Made by a program: the position numbers and the translations under genes. Positions 38,871 through 47,910 of a stretch of DNA of 64,000 nucleotides are shown piece after piece (the stretch's first letter is position 1; every line of letters starts with the position of its first letter). The DNA comes from Sinonovacula constricta (taxonomy: Eukaryota > Mollusca > Bivalvia > Cardiida > Solecurtidae), in contig CM017565.1 of the NCBI GenBank assembly GCA_007844125.1, forward strand, positions 13,072,618-13,136,617, written 5' to 3'. The notes below the pieces were generated by a model that saw only the letters and a list, made by a program, of their open reading frames with translations, was not told the DNA's origin and did not search any database.

Positions 38871-38997
38871 CCAAAAGTTCAGGTTTTTCAAAATTTTCTA
38901 CTTGCACCCATGAATTTACCAGATGCATATTTACAATACATTTGTATGTTATCAATTTTATGATGCTTTTTCCAGGTTACAAGCGCTGAGAAACTAA
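27647..38997 (+). CDS. CHMP1: CHMP1, charged multivesicular body protein 1 (ESCRT-III), eight exons, complete
   Basis: Exons: 27647-27653, 32172-32191, 32579-32656, 33594-33740, 35078-35146, 35434-35493, 36390-36583 and 38976-38997. All junctions are GT-AG and all phases agree. The product has 198 residues, the usual CHMP1 length of about 196-199. It starts [20 protein letters not shown] as in human CHMP1A and CHMP1B, followed by the basic helix (KKEQAKVKK), [57 protein letters not shown], the acidic helix, and the MIM1 motif DDLTRRLQALRN at the very C-terminus. CHMP1 polymerises on membranes, recruits Vps4 and spastin MIT domains and acts in multivesicular-body sorting and abscission. The multi-exon structure indicates the ancestral CHMP1 locus and not a retrocopy like human CHMP1B. 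Confidence 0.97.
28122..28229. repeat. Three 36-bp direct repeats inside the piggyBac-type MITE
   Basis: Units begin GTTTGGCGAT(C/T)TTTGG and end GTGCGTCAGGCTAATA; the last ends GCTCATG. The 88-aa ORF across them ([12 protein letters not shown] repeated) is not a gene. They could be subterminal transposase-binding repeats, which is inference. Confidence 0.85.
28817..28891 (+). pseudogene. Remnant of a piggyBac transposase N-terminus
   Basis: A 24-codon frame, [20 protein letters not shown] and four more residues, ends at TAA. The D-I-L-F-x-S-D-x-E-S-E pattern is typical of the acidic N-terminal region of piggyBac-type transposases. It lies in the middle of the MITE and lacks the DDD catalytic domain. 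Confidence 0.4.
29812..30746. mobile_element. hAT-like non-autonomous transposon in CHMP1 intron 1
   Basis: The ends are CAGGGCTGGAACAATTTTC on the left and, reversed, CAGGGCTGGAAAAATACGC on the right. ATGTT directly abuts both ends (29807-29811 and 30747-30751), a 5-bp target duplication. Subterminal GACTAGTCCCGGACTAGT-like palindromic motifs occur at both ends (29839-29860 and about 30645-30720). The CAGGG(C/G)-type end is hAT-like. Most hATs duplicate 8 bp, so a subgroup with 5-bp duplications or another superfamily is possible. Length 935 bp; no transposase seen. Confidence 0.75.
32172..32191 (+). CDS. CHMP1: CHMP1 exon 2, a 20-base microexon
   Basis: It completes Asp and encodes TLFQLK. 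The acceptor has a strong T tract (TTTTTTTTTTCCAG) and the donor is GTAAGA. It is only 20 nt, so it is easily missed by gene finders, yet it encodes the most conserved N-terminal residues of the family. Confidence 0.92.
36584..36611 (+). other. CHMP1: Read-through tail of CHMP1 exon 7
   Basis: If the GTGGGT donor at 36584 is not used, the frame continues for nine codons (RWVHIVSGS after TR) to a stop at 36609-36611. The resulting protein would lack the final LQALRN of the MIM1 motif. Whether such an isoform exists cannot be told from sequence. Confidence 0.3.
37530..38911. mobile_element. DNA transposon relic with zinc-finger coding remnant in CHMP1 intron 7
   Basis: The inverted ends are ATGGGTGCAAGT ... 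ACTTGCACCCAT. The flanks CAATTTAC (37522-37529) and GAATTTAC (38912-38919) match at 7 of 8 bases, an 8-bp target duplication. Inside, 38171-38326 (plus strand) reads [11 protein letters not shown] ... [16 protein letters not shown] and then [15 protein letters not shown] before a stop, with a few further residues including H. This is the C-x2-C start of a BED-like or related zinc finger common in transposase-derived proteins. The right end is 64 bp upstream of the last CHMP1 exon. A run of 29 C lies at 38840-38868. Confidence 0.72.
38840..38868. repeat. Poly(C) run, 29 bases
   Basis: Uninterrupted C from 38840 to 38868 inside the intron-7 transposon. Its length may be a sequencing or assembly approximation. 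Confidence 0.9.
38976..38997 (+). CDS. CHMP1: CHMP1 exon 8, terminal 22 coding bases
   Basis: TTTTTCCAG precedes G TTA CAA GCG CTG AGA AAC TAA. With the last two bases of exon 7 this gives R-LQALRN and stop. It provides the C-terminal half of the MIM1 motif. Confidence 0.93.
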
Positions 38998-41446
38998 CAT
39001 CTCCCAGAGCCCAGGACTGTGATTCCCTTGTATATAGCTATCTTTGTAAATATGTATTATATATATGTATTTACTCCTTGTACTTGTATAAACCATTTAT
39101 AATTGTTAGAATTAGTTGTTTTTTATGCAGGTCAGATAATTGTTCGATAATTGTTAAGTTTCTTCTCATTTTGATGGCTATTTTTTTTCTTTGAGACATG
39201 AACGAGACATGAACATTTTTCAGCACAATAACAGAAGTAATTGTATCAATTGATTCTTTTGTATTTGAATTTTTATTTATAAATGCCGAACTTGTAATGA
39301 TTAAGAGTGTAGTACTAACCTGTTTTTTCTTTCAGTTAATACTTTATATCAGTTATACATCTCTAAATTAGTTGAGTAGGATATTCCATTTATGGTAACT
39401 TGTGACATTCATGTCCTTTTTTTGGTAATAATAAAATGGTGAAAAAGTTATTTAGCCCTACGATTCTGTCTCTGTACAATGCTTGTAAGTCATCACTGTA
39501 TGGTGAAGCATCAATGAGCAAGACTTTCACATGAATCCAAGTTTATTTTCATATCTTTTTTGCTTATCAACCATACTAAATAAATTGAATATGTATGATT
39601 TTTGTAGAACACAAATTTTTGAAAAATCTATAAGAGGAGTATAGTGTTCTGAATGCATGGTTCTATATACATGTAAGGTTTTAAGTCAGGGTAGAATGAG
39701 CCCCAGAAAAACCCCCAGAAGAGAATGAATTCTTGTGAGGCTGGACTTTCTTTCTTCTGACCACTACACTTTTATTTAAGAAATTGTGTGAAATTTGTTT
39801 TGGCATGGTTATCAGTGAGAATTTCATTTTTTCTGTATTGTTATATTGCTTTATTTTAAAACATAAAAAATTATTCACATTAGTTTTGAGATAACTTATT
39901 TATATCAAAATCAGTAAGAACTTATCAACGATGATCCATTCGATGTATAATTTAAGGTCAATGTCAGGATTTAATTATAAGTCTTTTGATTCAGTTTTAA
40001 AAGTTGTGACACTTAGTTTATTTAGAATAGAAAGAAAACATATTTTGACAATATGGGCCTATCAATAACAGTCAATATGTGCAAGACACTGTTATCTGAT
40101 GTTGTATTACCTTTAATTAGTTAAATCATGCATTTTTGTATTGTAGCCATGAAGTTCAACTGTTGGTTATTGTCACTTAGCTGATCAATCAATCGTCACA
40201 TTAACTGTACCTGAATCATCACTATACCATTTGATAAATGAACGACTTTTTGTTTTACACAAGTTTTTTATTTCTACCTTCTCACATATCATTTGTCTCC
40301 TTCATGTGCTGTGTTTAAAATGTCTGCTAATGAAAGTTATAAAAGTAAAGAAATACATGATATATGAGTTTTACCAATGGATAAGTAATCTGATCAGCAA
40401 CAAGTCTTAACTAATAAAGCTACTCTGTGCTGTGCATTGACAATTATTCACCTATTAATATATAATATTTATTGCTTTTGTCTTATTCCATTCAAAAAGT
40501 GTGTTAACTTTAGGTAGAAAAGAGTAAATATTAAATATATCAAGTCTTCCTTATCTATTTTTATGTTCACCATAAGAATAAATCAAGTTTGACAACATTT
40601 TTTTTTAGTTCTAAGTGTTTTCATAAACAATGCTGTATAGAGAATTGCTATTCATGCATTTTATATAAGATTTTGTATTTATACCAAAAAAAATTCTGAC
40701 AATCTTGCTATTTAACAGTAGAAATGTTTAAGGCCAGCCATCAATAGCAAGTTCATCTTTAACGAACACAGACACAACACAAGAAAAGTAATTTTAATAG
40801 CAAGTATATCATAAAATACACAATGATAAAAAAAAGAAGTTTTTTTTATGATATAGTGATTTTTGCATATTGATTATTCCCTTACAAATCATGACAAAAG
40901 ATCATTGTAAAGTGTGGAGGCATTTTTTGTCATATTTACTGCAAACACCTCTCGCATGCTAAGCCATGGTCCGGCCCCACCTGTCTTTAAATTTGTAGAA
41001 TGGAATTAACCTGTTCTAAAATGAAAGCTGATGTAAACTGATTTATTCCATACATATATCTTGAATTAAGTTAAAGTCAGAATATACATTTCAATGTGTT
41101 CAAGTCAACTTGTATCCAATTTAGGAGTAAAATCTGAGAATGTTAAACAAATTTAAATAACATAAGGACAACTAACATATTGCAATGAAGGAGGATGAGG
41201 GCAGCAATACATGATAATGTAAAAAAAAAATGAGGACAGCAAACCTTGCATTTCATTCAGATAACATTTATATTTCCACTTTTGTGTGTTTGAAACACTG
41301 AAAATCCCCTGGTCTCTACTAAAAATTTGGCAGCATAAATTAGCACCACCACACAACCAAGCTCAACAAATACCGCTCTTATCCTACTACTGTTAACACC
41401 AACCAAGTCTCAGCATAACAGTTGTCTAATACAACACTGTGGGCTG
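38998..41446. other. Convergent 3' ends of CHMP1 and MRPS17
   Basis: The CHMP1 3' UTR begins at 38998. An AATAAA at 39430-39435 is a candidate poly(A) signal. The rest, to the MRPS17 stop, is AT-rich without coding signal and should include the MRPS17 3' UTR on the minus strand. Confidence 0.5.
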
Positions 41447-41722
41447 CTACAACTCTGTCTCAACAACAGTCTTTTTGGTCATCACTTCCACGTTCCGTTG
41501 CCCTGACTCCTCCTCTCGCGCAGCCTCGTCTATATACTCCGTCCCGCGACATTTGCGTCCAGTCACTGGGTCCACGATGTTCCCTACAGCAAACATGATA
41601 GAGTCTACCTTGGCATACACATCCTTCTTGTAGCGTTCTTGCAGGTTCTTCATCACTATGATGTCCCCTGGCTTAGCTCCAACTGGATCCAAACACCATC
41701 TGTCTTTCTTGTGTGGAAAGTA
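41447..41722 (-). CDS. MRPS17: Mitochondrial ribosomal protein uS17m (MRPS17), C-terminal exon
   Basis: The minus-strand acceptor ATTTCAG is followed by 91 codons and a stop. They begin YFPHKKDRWCLDP, then GDIIVMKNL, VYAKVDSIMFAVGNIVDPVT and GRKCRGTEYIDEA, with an acidic/Lys tail. This matches MRPS17 from its TYFAHD segment through the VGKVIDPVTGKPCAGTTYL block to the end. uS17m is a protein of the mitochondrial small ribosomal subunit with an OB-fold. The first 45 or so residues (GKVIGT.MQKT... to LLKYF.KRK) must come from an upstream exon, which I could not find in 41.7-44.6 kb. The intron holds two transposons. The call is firm for this exon, but whether the gene is complete is open. Confidence 0.88.
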   Translation of the reverse strand, partial: YFPHKKDRWCLDPVGAKPGDIIVMKNLQERYKKDVYAKVDSIMFAVGNIVDPVTGRKCRGTEYIDEAAREEESGQRNVEVMTKKTVVETEL

Positions 41723-41802
41723 CTGAAATGATTAGACAGACAAAGGTAAGGTCCTCTGAATCTTCGAAATGTTTAGAACAACAATATTTTATTGATTAAA
41801 TT

Positions 41803-42623
41803 TAGGGATGTCAACGGATATCTGTTCGAATCATCGGATATCCAAATCAACTTTGGTATCCGGATATTCGCTTAAAAATGTAAAATTGTACACATTTAAT
41901 TAAATGTTTTGGCCATTTTGCTAAGTTATCTTTCTGTTGTCGTGTCAGTGTGCATTCGCGCATACGCAGGTGTAACGATTATCGACAGGTGTTGACACAC
42001 AGTATCGTATATTTGGCTTCACAGTTTTAGAAATGTGCTAAAGCATGTTGGTATGTATAATAACATGCTAATTAACCGCCAACGTTTGAAGCTTCTACTG
42101 ATCCATTTTGTTTAGCGATTACTAGCTTAAATTTTGTTGATGAACTTCGCAGTATTAGAAATGTGCTAAAGCTTATATAAAATAATATGCTGATTAACAG
42201 CCATTGTTTGAAGCTATTACTTATCCATTTTGATTAAGGATTATTATCTTTAGTTCGGCTTTATTAAGAAGAGATATCGCTACAATTATGTAGACAATTA
42301 ACAGGTTTGTCCGCAATGTACGCATGTTTTCTTTGATCAGATATATGTTTGATTTATTCATTTTATTGCGAATTAAAATTACCAAATGTTTTTTATTGTT
42401 TGTATTTCATTCATTATTAAAATGAAGAATTGCCTATGCCTATGGAAATGTTGATTTAATTATTTCCTTTGAAATGTCAATTTAATTATGTCAATGGAAA
42501 CGTTAGTAACCCGGTACACATCCGACTGCAACATCAGAATTAACTAAGATTTATATCTGGATATCCGTTCGGATCATTCGACGGATATCTGGATACCAAA
42601 TTTAGTATCCTTTGACATCCCTA
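41803..42623. mobile_element. hAT-type MITE in the MRPS17 intron
   Basis: Inverted ends TAGGGATGTCAACGGATA and, reversed from the right, TAGGGATGTCAAAGGATA. Flanks ATTAAATT (41795-41802) and ATTAAAAT (42624-42631) match at 7 of 8 bases, the 8-bp duplication expected for hAT. Next to both ends are several GGATATC(C/T)G motifs (for example GATATCCGTTCGGATCATTC at the right). Length 821 bp; no transposase. Confidence 0.85.
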
Positions 42624-42716
42624 ATTAAAATACACACACACAGATTGGTGGGTACCTTTTAGGACTCAAATGGCACCAAAATCGTTATGGAGATGTTGGG
42701 GGGTTTCAGTTAAGTA

Positions 42717-42835
42717 AGACCATACTGCAGACATCTTCATAATAGTCTCAGAACTGATACCATATTACGTTTTCATAGTACTTCACTCCATTTGACATTG
42801 GGTATTGAGTTACGAGGGTCAGAACTACCTCCACA
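42717..42835. repeat. Dispersed repeat, copy 1 (second copy at about 45599-45695)
   Basis: Both copies share TAGTCTCAGA(A/C)CTGATACCA, then TTCATAGTA/TCCATAGTA, TTTCACT/CTTCACT, GGGTAT(T/A)GAGTTA and GTCAGA(A/C)CTAC. One copy is in the MRPS17 intron and one in the UQCC2 5' intron. Family unknown. Confidence 0.55.
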
Positions 42836-43336
42836 AAATAGAATATAAGTTGAGACTTATAGTTTCCATGTGATGTCAGGGGCACTGATAAGACAGTTAA
42901 CGGCAGCCATCTTTGATGGCAGAAGCTAATGCAGGCCGAAATCTGAAAATATGTGCTGTATTGAACTTACCACTGTGTTTTTATTTTTCAGTCTATTTTA
43001 CTGAATTTTTTAGCAAATTTAACAGCTTTTATGTCTATTATGAGGTAATTTAAATATCAAAAGTATATTTTGATAGTTTAAAAGGTAGAAAAAATACAAC
43101 CAAAAAGGATACACTTTTCATTTTGTTTAAGGATAAGCTAATAATTTTATTTATTGCTGTGTACTAATTCTTTGTGCATTCATCAATTTAAAAAAATATA
43201 GTATTCTAAAAATATGAATTGTAAGATTTTTCCAATGGTGTTTAGCTTTTAATTTTTGGACCATAAATGAAGAAATGACAAGAAAATAAAATTTACGCTT
43301 TCATACAATTCATCTGAAAAACCCTTGAAGTTGCCA

Positions 43337-44372
43337 GAATGCTGGACAATTCGCGCCAAACCAACTCGCGCCAGGTAAAACTCGCTCCAATATTGGTCAA
43401 CTCGTGCCACATATAGACTTACAGTATACAATAGACTGCAACTTACCGATAATCGCGCTTACCTTATTACATAAACTGTATAACAATACACTATTTCATA
43501 TTATTTCTATGTGTTGGTTTTTCAGGTCAGGTGCCAGATAACAACTGTACGAGTCACACTTTTTTATCATGTACGCGCGGGATGTGCATTGTATATTGCT
43601 TGAAATAAAAAAATAAAAATGATTTGGTTTTAGCTCTTTATTGATGACAATATTATTTTGTTACCAATAGAAAATGTTTCGGAAAAAATGTTTGATTAAA
43701 TTCTAAAGAACCACACGAAGCTATAGTGTATAGATAATGAGTATGAACGCATGAATAATTAAAGAAATGATAATATGACTACCTGCACCAGAAAATGTAC
43801 TTTGGATAAATATACATCAATATAATATGTAATCGATAAATTTATCTAATTTATTTGTATTCCAAAACATGATTTTTATTGGACTACAATAATTGGCAAT
43901 CGGTATGTGAGGCGTTACTTAAATTGATTAAATCAAATCAATTGACAATTAGGCAATTCTGTATGTGATATGTGACTTTAATTGTCCAATCAAAATGACT
44001 GGCAATAAGGTAATTAATTAATCCAAACCAACTAATTTGCAATTGTTAAAAAAGTTCAGCAAACAACTCACATTCCTTGCGTGAGTAAATGTCAACGCTA
44101 CTATAATAGTGTTGTTATTTAATTGCAACAATAAATCATTTAATCATTAATATTATCTTACTTATATTATCTCCAAAAATACTAGGCCTACACAGACACA
44201 TCCAAGTCAAAAAATGTGAAAAACAACGATTATCGCCATCCCCCTTACATTGTTCACACCTACAGGTCTCTCACTACATGTACCATATAAGACTATATGT
44301 GGCGCGAGTTGACCAATTTTGGTGCGAGTTTTACCTGGCGCGAGTTGTTTTGGCGCGAGTTGTCCTGTCACC
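43337..44372. mobile_element. Mutator-like non-autonomous transposon with iteron-built inverted repeats (family B)
   Basis: The left arm (43344-43430) and the right arm (44280-44365, inverted) share GGACAA(T/C)TCGCGCCAAA, then three further AACTCG(C/T)GCCA copies with spacers CAGGTAAA and TTGGTC, then CACATATAG. The perfect 9-bp direct repeat AAGTTGCCA flanks the element at 43328-43336 and 44373-44381. Nine-base duplications and long inverted repeats are typical of the Mutator/MULE superfamily. The interior is about 70% AT by eye, with no ORF. Superfamily assignment rests on the duplication length and is inference. Confidence 0.82.
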
Positions 44373-44641
44373 AAGTTGCCATCATAGATGGCTGCCAAGT
44401 TATGGGCTCTTCACTGATGTGGAAACTATCTACTGCCACAGGATGGTTTGTTAACAATATCATGTAACTCCTGCCTGAGAATTGAAAAAGTGCAATACTG
44501 TAAACAAGCATATTTCTTTTATGATAACATGATCATGAAATTCAGTGATTTTCCGAATTATCCGAAAGTATGTACCTTCCGAAATCTATGACTCTGCAAG
44601 GTCGTCAGCGCCGGTCTCTCTTACATGTAAACGTGACTTAC

Positions 44642-44780
44642 CATCATAAGCCGTGTATCGAGTCTCATCTTCTGCTGTCGAACTTTGATAACTCTTTCCC
44701 CATCTCTTGTTCCCTCCTTTATGACTTGACCAACGCCTATAAACTGTCTTAGGCGCTGTTTGCTCATGTTTTATTTCTGT
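44642..44780 (-). other. MRPS17: Probable 5' exon of MRPS17, minus strand
   Basis: On the minus strand ...CGGCTTATGATG is followed by GTAAGTCACG, a strong donor, with the exon end at 44642. The sequence upstream has no MRPS17-like coding, so this is either 5' UTR or ends with a start codon (ATGATG just before the donor). The 5' limit is arbitrary. The link to the exon at 41722 is inferred from orientation. Confidence 0.4.
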
Positions 44781-44929
44781 CAAGCGCAATGTCGTAACTC
44801 TGCCTAACGTGTGAAACTAACGCTCACTACAATGACCTTGACCCTGTCAACATGTGTTTTGTAACATGTGCAAACTATGTTTACGGACAAAAAATGTATT
44901 TGTAATAACATTCAGCGCAAACTCCAAAG
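44780..44929 (+). promoter_or_regulatory. UQCC2: Putative bidirectional promoter and UQCC2 5' UTR exon, with ERR-type site
   Basis: The plus-strand sequence ...GCAAACTCCAAAG|GTAAGTATT gives a donor at 44930, matched by an acceptor ending at 45876 before the UQCC2 CDS. On the other strand a donor at 44641 points toward MRPS17. TGACCTTGA at 44833-44841 (reverse TCAAGGTCA) is the estrogen-related-receptor element; TGACCC continues it as a direct repeat without spacing. ERR factors control mitochondrial genes in animals; its role here is inference. TSSs are not mapped. Confidence 0.5.
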
Positions 44930-45901
44930 GTAAGTATTCTTACGTTTAAATCCATTTGTATCTTAGAGATGCATTATTTAAAATTGACGGTTTATAGCAC
45001 AATATTGAATGGTACGATCCCATGATCGTCAATTTATGCTCGAAATTAACTGCCAGTACCATAGACATTACCACAGGTGCCTGACAGACATTTTCATTGT
45101 CTATCTGTATATAGTTCAGCAGGATTCATAGAGCCGAGGATGACCATTCAACAATAAAATGATCCATATAATGGTAGAAGGTGTATTCATTCATAATTTC
45201 AAATAAACTTTGTAAATATACTGTATATATTAATACTGGTTCTACCGAAACAAAGGTCTGGCATCTTCCTCCAAAAATGGTTAGTTTGATGTCGCCAATT
45301 TGACCATAATCGAGTCGTTGTGAAACAAACAAACACTACACGAAAAATTAGTTGTGGATAAACGTTGCATGAATTTAAGCCAATTTTGCTAACTAGGTTA
45401 ATAAGGAAACATGACAAAGTCCTTTTAGCATTGCCACATATATACCAAAATTTAAAAGGGATAGAACAAAGGTATTCACATGCAAGCCAAATGTAAAAAA
45501 CGTGAGAACAAATCTGTGACGAGTCACTGAACAAAGTAAGCAAACGCAACAGTTAGCACCTTGGTACTGTCAATCAACAAAAGGGACTGACTGGGGTGCT
45601 TAAACCATGAACAATGAATTTAGTCTCAGACCTGATACCAAATAAAATTTCCATAGTATTTCACTAACATAGGGTATAGAGTTATGACAGTCAGACCTAC
45701 AATAAAGGCAGTTATTGAAAACTAAGATAAAAATAACTAAAAGCAGCAATAATACAATATTGTCATATTCGAGAACCAAATTCTTATCACCAAGATAAAT
45801 TTATTAACTTTTGACCACATTGACTAATATTAAAAAAGTCTGGCTACTGAAAGTAATCAATATTTTTTTTTTATAGGTAATTAGAGAAGTACTAATAAAA
45901 G

Positions 45902-46270
45902 ATGTCTGGCAGATACCGAAGCTTTCTCCGAATCTGTGAGAGATGGCCTTTAGATCCAGCCAAAGGAGAGAGGCGTGATCTTGGAGTTGTCCTACGGAAA
46001 CGCATCAGTGAGGCCTTTAAGCAAGGAGAAAATACTAACATTGAAAACAGTGCTGATTGTGATAGAATATTGGCCAGTCTGGATGCATTGTGCTCTGACA
46101 AACACAGGAAGCAGTATCAGAGGAACTTTACAGATGTGGGAGCTTTAGGACTGGATCTAGACACTGTCAAGGCATCATTGACTGAACAAGCAGTGGAAGA
46201 GTACAAAGAACAAAACAAAACTTTCCTTCAAAAATGGAAAAAGAAAAATGACAATCCAAAAGAGGGTTGA
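45902..46270 (+). CDS. UQCC2: Ubiquinol-cytochrome c reductase complex assembly factor 2
   Basis: 122 residues: MSGRYRSFLRICERWPLDPA, then KGERRDLGVVLRKRISEAFK and QGENTNIEN...CDRILASLDALCSDKH, ...FTDVGALGLDLDTVKASLT, and a Lys-rich C-terminus. It follows human UQCC2 (about 126 residues: RYRRFLKLCEEWPVD..K.GRDLGAYLRQRV..AFREGEN) along most of its length. UQCC2 is a mitochondrial matrix/nucleoid protein needed with UQCC1 for cytochrome b synthesis and complex III assembly. The whole CDS is in one exon; an acceptor (TTTTATAG, ending 45876) lies 25 bases upstream of the ATG, so the intron is in the 5' UTR. AATAAA at 46305-46310 is the poly(A) signal candidate. Confidence 0.93.
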   Translation: MSGRYRSFLRICERWPLDPAKGERRDLGVVLRKRISEAFKQGENTNIENSADCDRILASLDALCSDKHRKQYQRNFTDVGALGLDLDTVKASLTEQAVEEYKEQNKTFLQKWKKKNDNPKEG

Positions 46271-46304
46271 TTTTGTTGGCATTTAATTGAAAATTTATAT
46301 AAAC

Positions 46305-46310
46305 AATAAA
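46305..46310 (+). terminator. UQCC2: UQCC2 poly(A) signal
   Basis: AATAAA 35 bases after the stop codon; further AATAAA follows near 46329. Confidence 0.6.
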
Positions 46311-46980
46311 AAGTATAAAATTGAATATTAATAAAAACAGTAAAAGCTTGAGCTAAGAGAAAATGTTTTTCATGTGTCAATGGCAGCAGTATTTAACAAA
46401 CTAGCCTTCTCAATGAGTATAAACTACAGATGTGAAAGAAAGTTAAAATATTTGATTCAATATCTGTATTTGCTGTTGTTATATGAAGCATAAATAAAAA
46501 AAAAAGTCAAATAATTGGCTTTGGGATCTAATGTTAAAATTTCCTGTTATCTAGTACAGGAAATCGATTACAAATATAATTTTAAATATTCATTGTTAGC
46601 ATATGTACCGGTACTTGGAGAAGTTTTTATATTTTATAGATAATTGTTAAACTTTTTTTGCATGCTAAAAACAAACAATTAAGGTAGGGCATGTGTAGTT
46701 TGCAGAAATTGAAAATCAATGTTTCGTTATTTTTATGTCTTCAAACAAAACAAAAATTATCAAAAATCACCATCAGTCTTTAACTTCTGAACATTTTTCT
46801 TATTGAAAACGCGGACATAAAAAAAGTTCTTTTTAGAGAAAGAGGTAAAACTGTTAGTATTGGCTCATATCTTCTTTACAAAGGTGTTATATATTTGTGT
46901 ATTTGATGCACACTAATTGCACTGATACTGATGCTTTTCACTTAAGACAATGGAAAAATAAACAAAACTTTTTACCATTA

Positions 46981-47082
46981 CATCTATAATATAATATCAT
47001 CTATAATATAATATCATCTATAATATAATATCATCTATAATATAATATCATCTATAATATAATATCATCTATAATATAATAT
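46981..47082. repeat. Tandem repeat, six exact 17-bp units
   Basis: CATCTATAATATAATAT repeated six times without a mismatch, 76 bp left of the Mutator-like element. Confidence 0.95.
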
Positions 47083-47579
47083 CTCAAATGTATTCGAATC
47101 TACTAACTTTCTTGCATTACAATCCAAATGGGTTTATTCTTTAAAGTGCTTATAATGGGCTCAGCCACTATTCGACCCTACGACTATTCGACCCCCTGTA
47201 AAATGTTAGCGGAATAGTATTTTATCTTTGCATTTTATTAGTATCGTTATTGAGTGTATCTATGATACAATAGTAACTTGTGGCTTAAGGTTTTAATGGG
47301 GTTGAGTTAGAAGGCTCGTGAAAGGAGGAAATAGATTGATATTTGTAACACTCTTTTTAATTAATCATAGGCATAGACTGTATTAGGTTTATATTCCGTC
47401 TTTCTTGTTTTTCCCCTTTTTTTTTCTCTTTTTAGGCATTTTTCAATATGCATTTGAATAATATATTTATTAATAATTTAAACAAGTCGTGAGTAGCAAC
47501 GAACGTTTAAGAACAGTACGAAATGATTATGTAAGTTTATAGTTTATAAGTTTATAATAAATAAGCATTTTTAACGGAA

Positions 47580-47910
47580 ATGAATCCAGTAGACAATCCA
47601 GTGCCGAACTATTCCCCGTACCCTGGTCAATATGTTCAATTACCGCCAGCACTCTACCAGTTCGCAGGCCAAACACAAATGCCACAGTGGGCATCAGACA
47701 TGATGAAGGAATTACAGTCCATCAAAGAAATGGTAAACAAAATAGACAAAATGGAAAAAATTGTAAACCTTATTGACAAATGTTTAAATGAGCTTGACAA
47801 CAAAATAGACAAAACTGCGAGAATGGTATTATTACCAACGACAACCTACAAGTATTTCTACTTTTTGCGGATGATGTGGCATTATTTGCCCGAGATCCAC
47901 TAAATTTCCA
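47580..47910 (+). pseudogene. Internally deleted LINE: ORF1 N-terminus joined to a reverse-transcriptase scrap
   Basis: The frame from 47580 encodes a Pro/Tyr/Gln-rich start (MNPVDNPVPNYSPYPGQYVQ), then a coiled-coil-like Ile/Lys/Met/Asp stretch (ELQSIKEMVNKIDKMEKIVN). This fits a LINE ORF1 product. At about 47829-47900 a different frame reads NDNLQVFLLFADDVALFARD, containing the (F/Y)ADD catalytic motif of reverse transcriptase. The two are separated by far less than a full ORF1 and EN domain, so a deletion joined them. The TTCTG tail at 49163-49182 may be the 3' end of the same copy. Confidence 0.6.

Noticed and set aside
44586..44789. 67-codon minus-strand ORF as MRPS17 N-terminus
   Set aside because: Its sequence lacks the conserved GKVIGT/QKT/KV block, and it reads through a strong donor at 44641.
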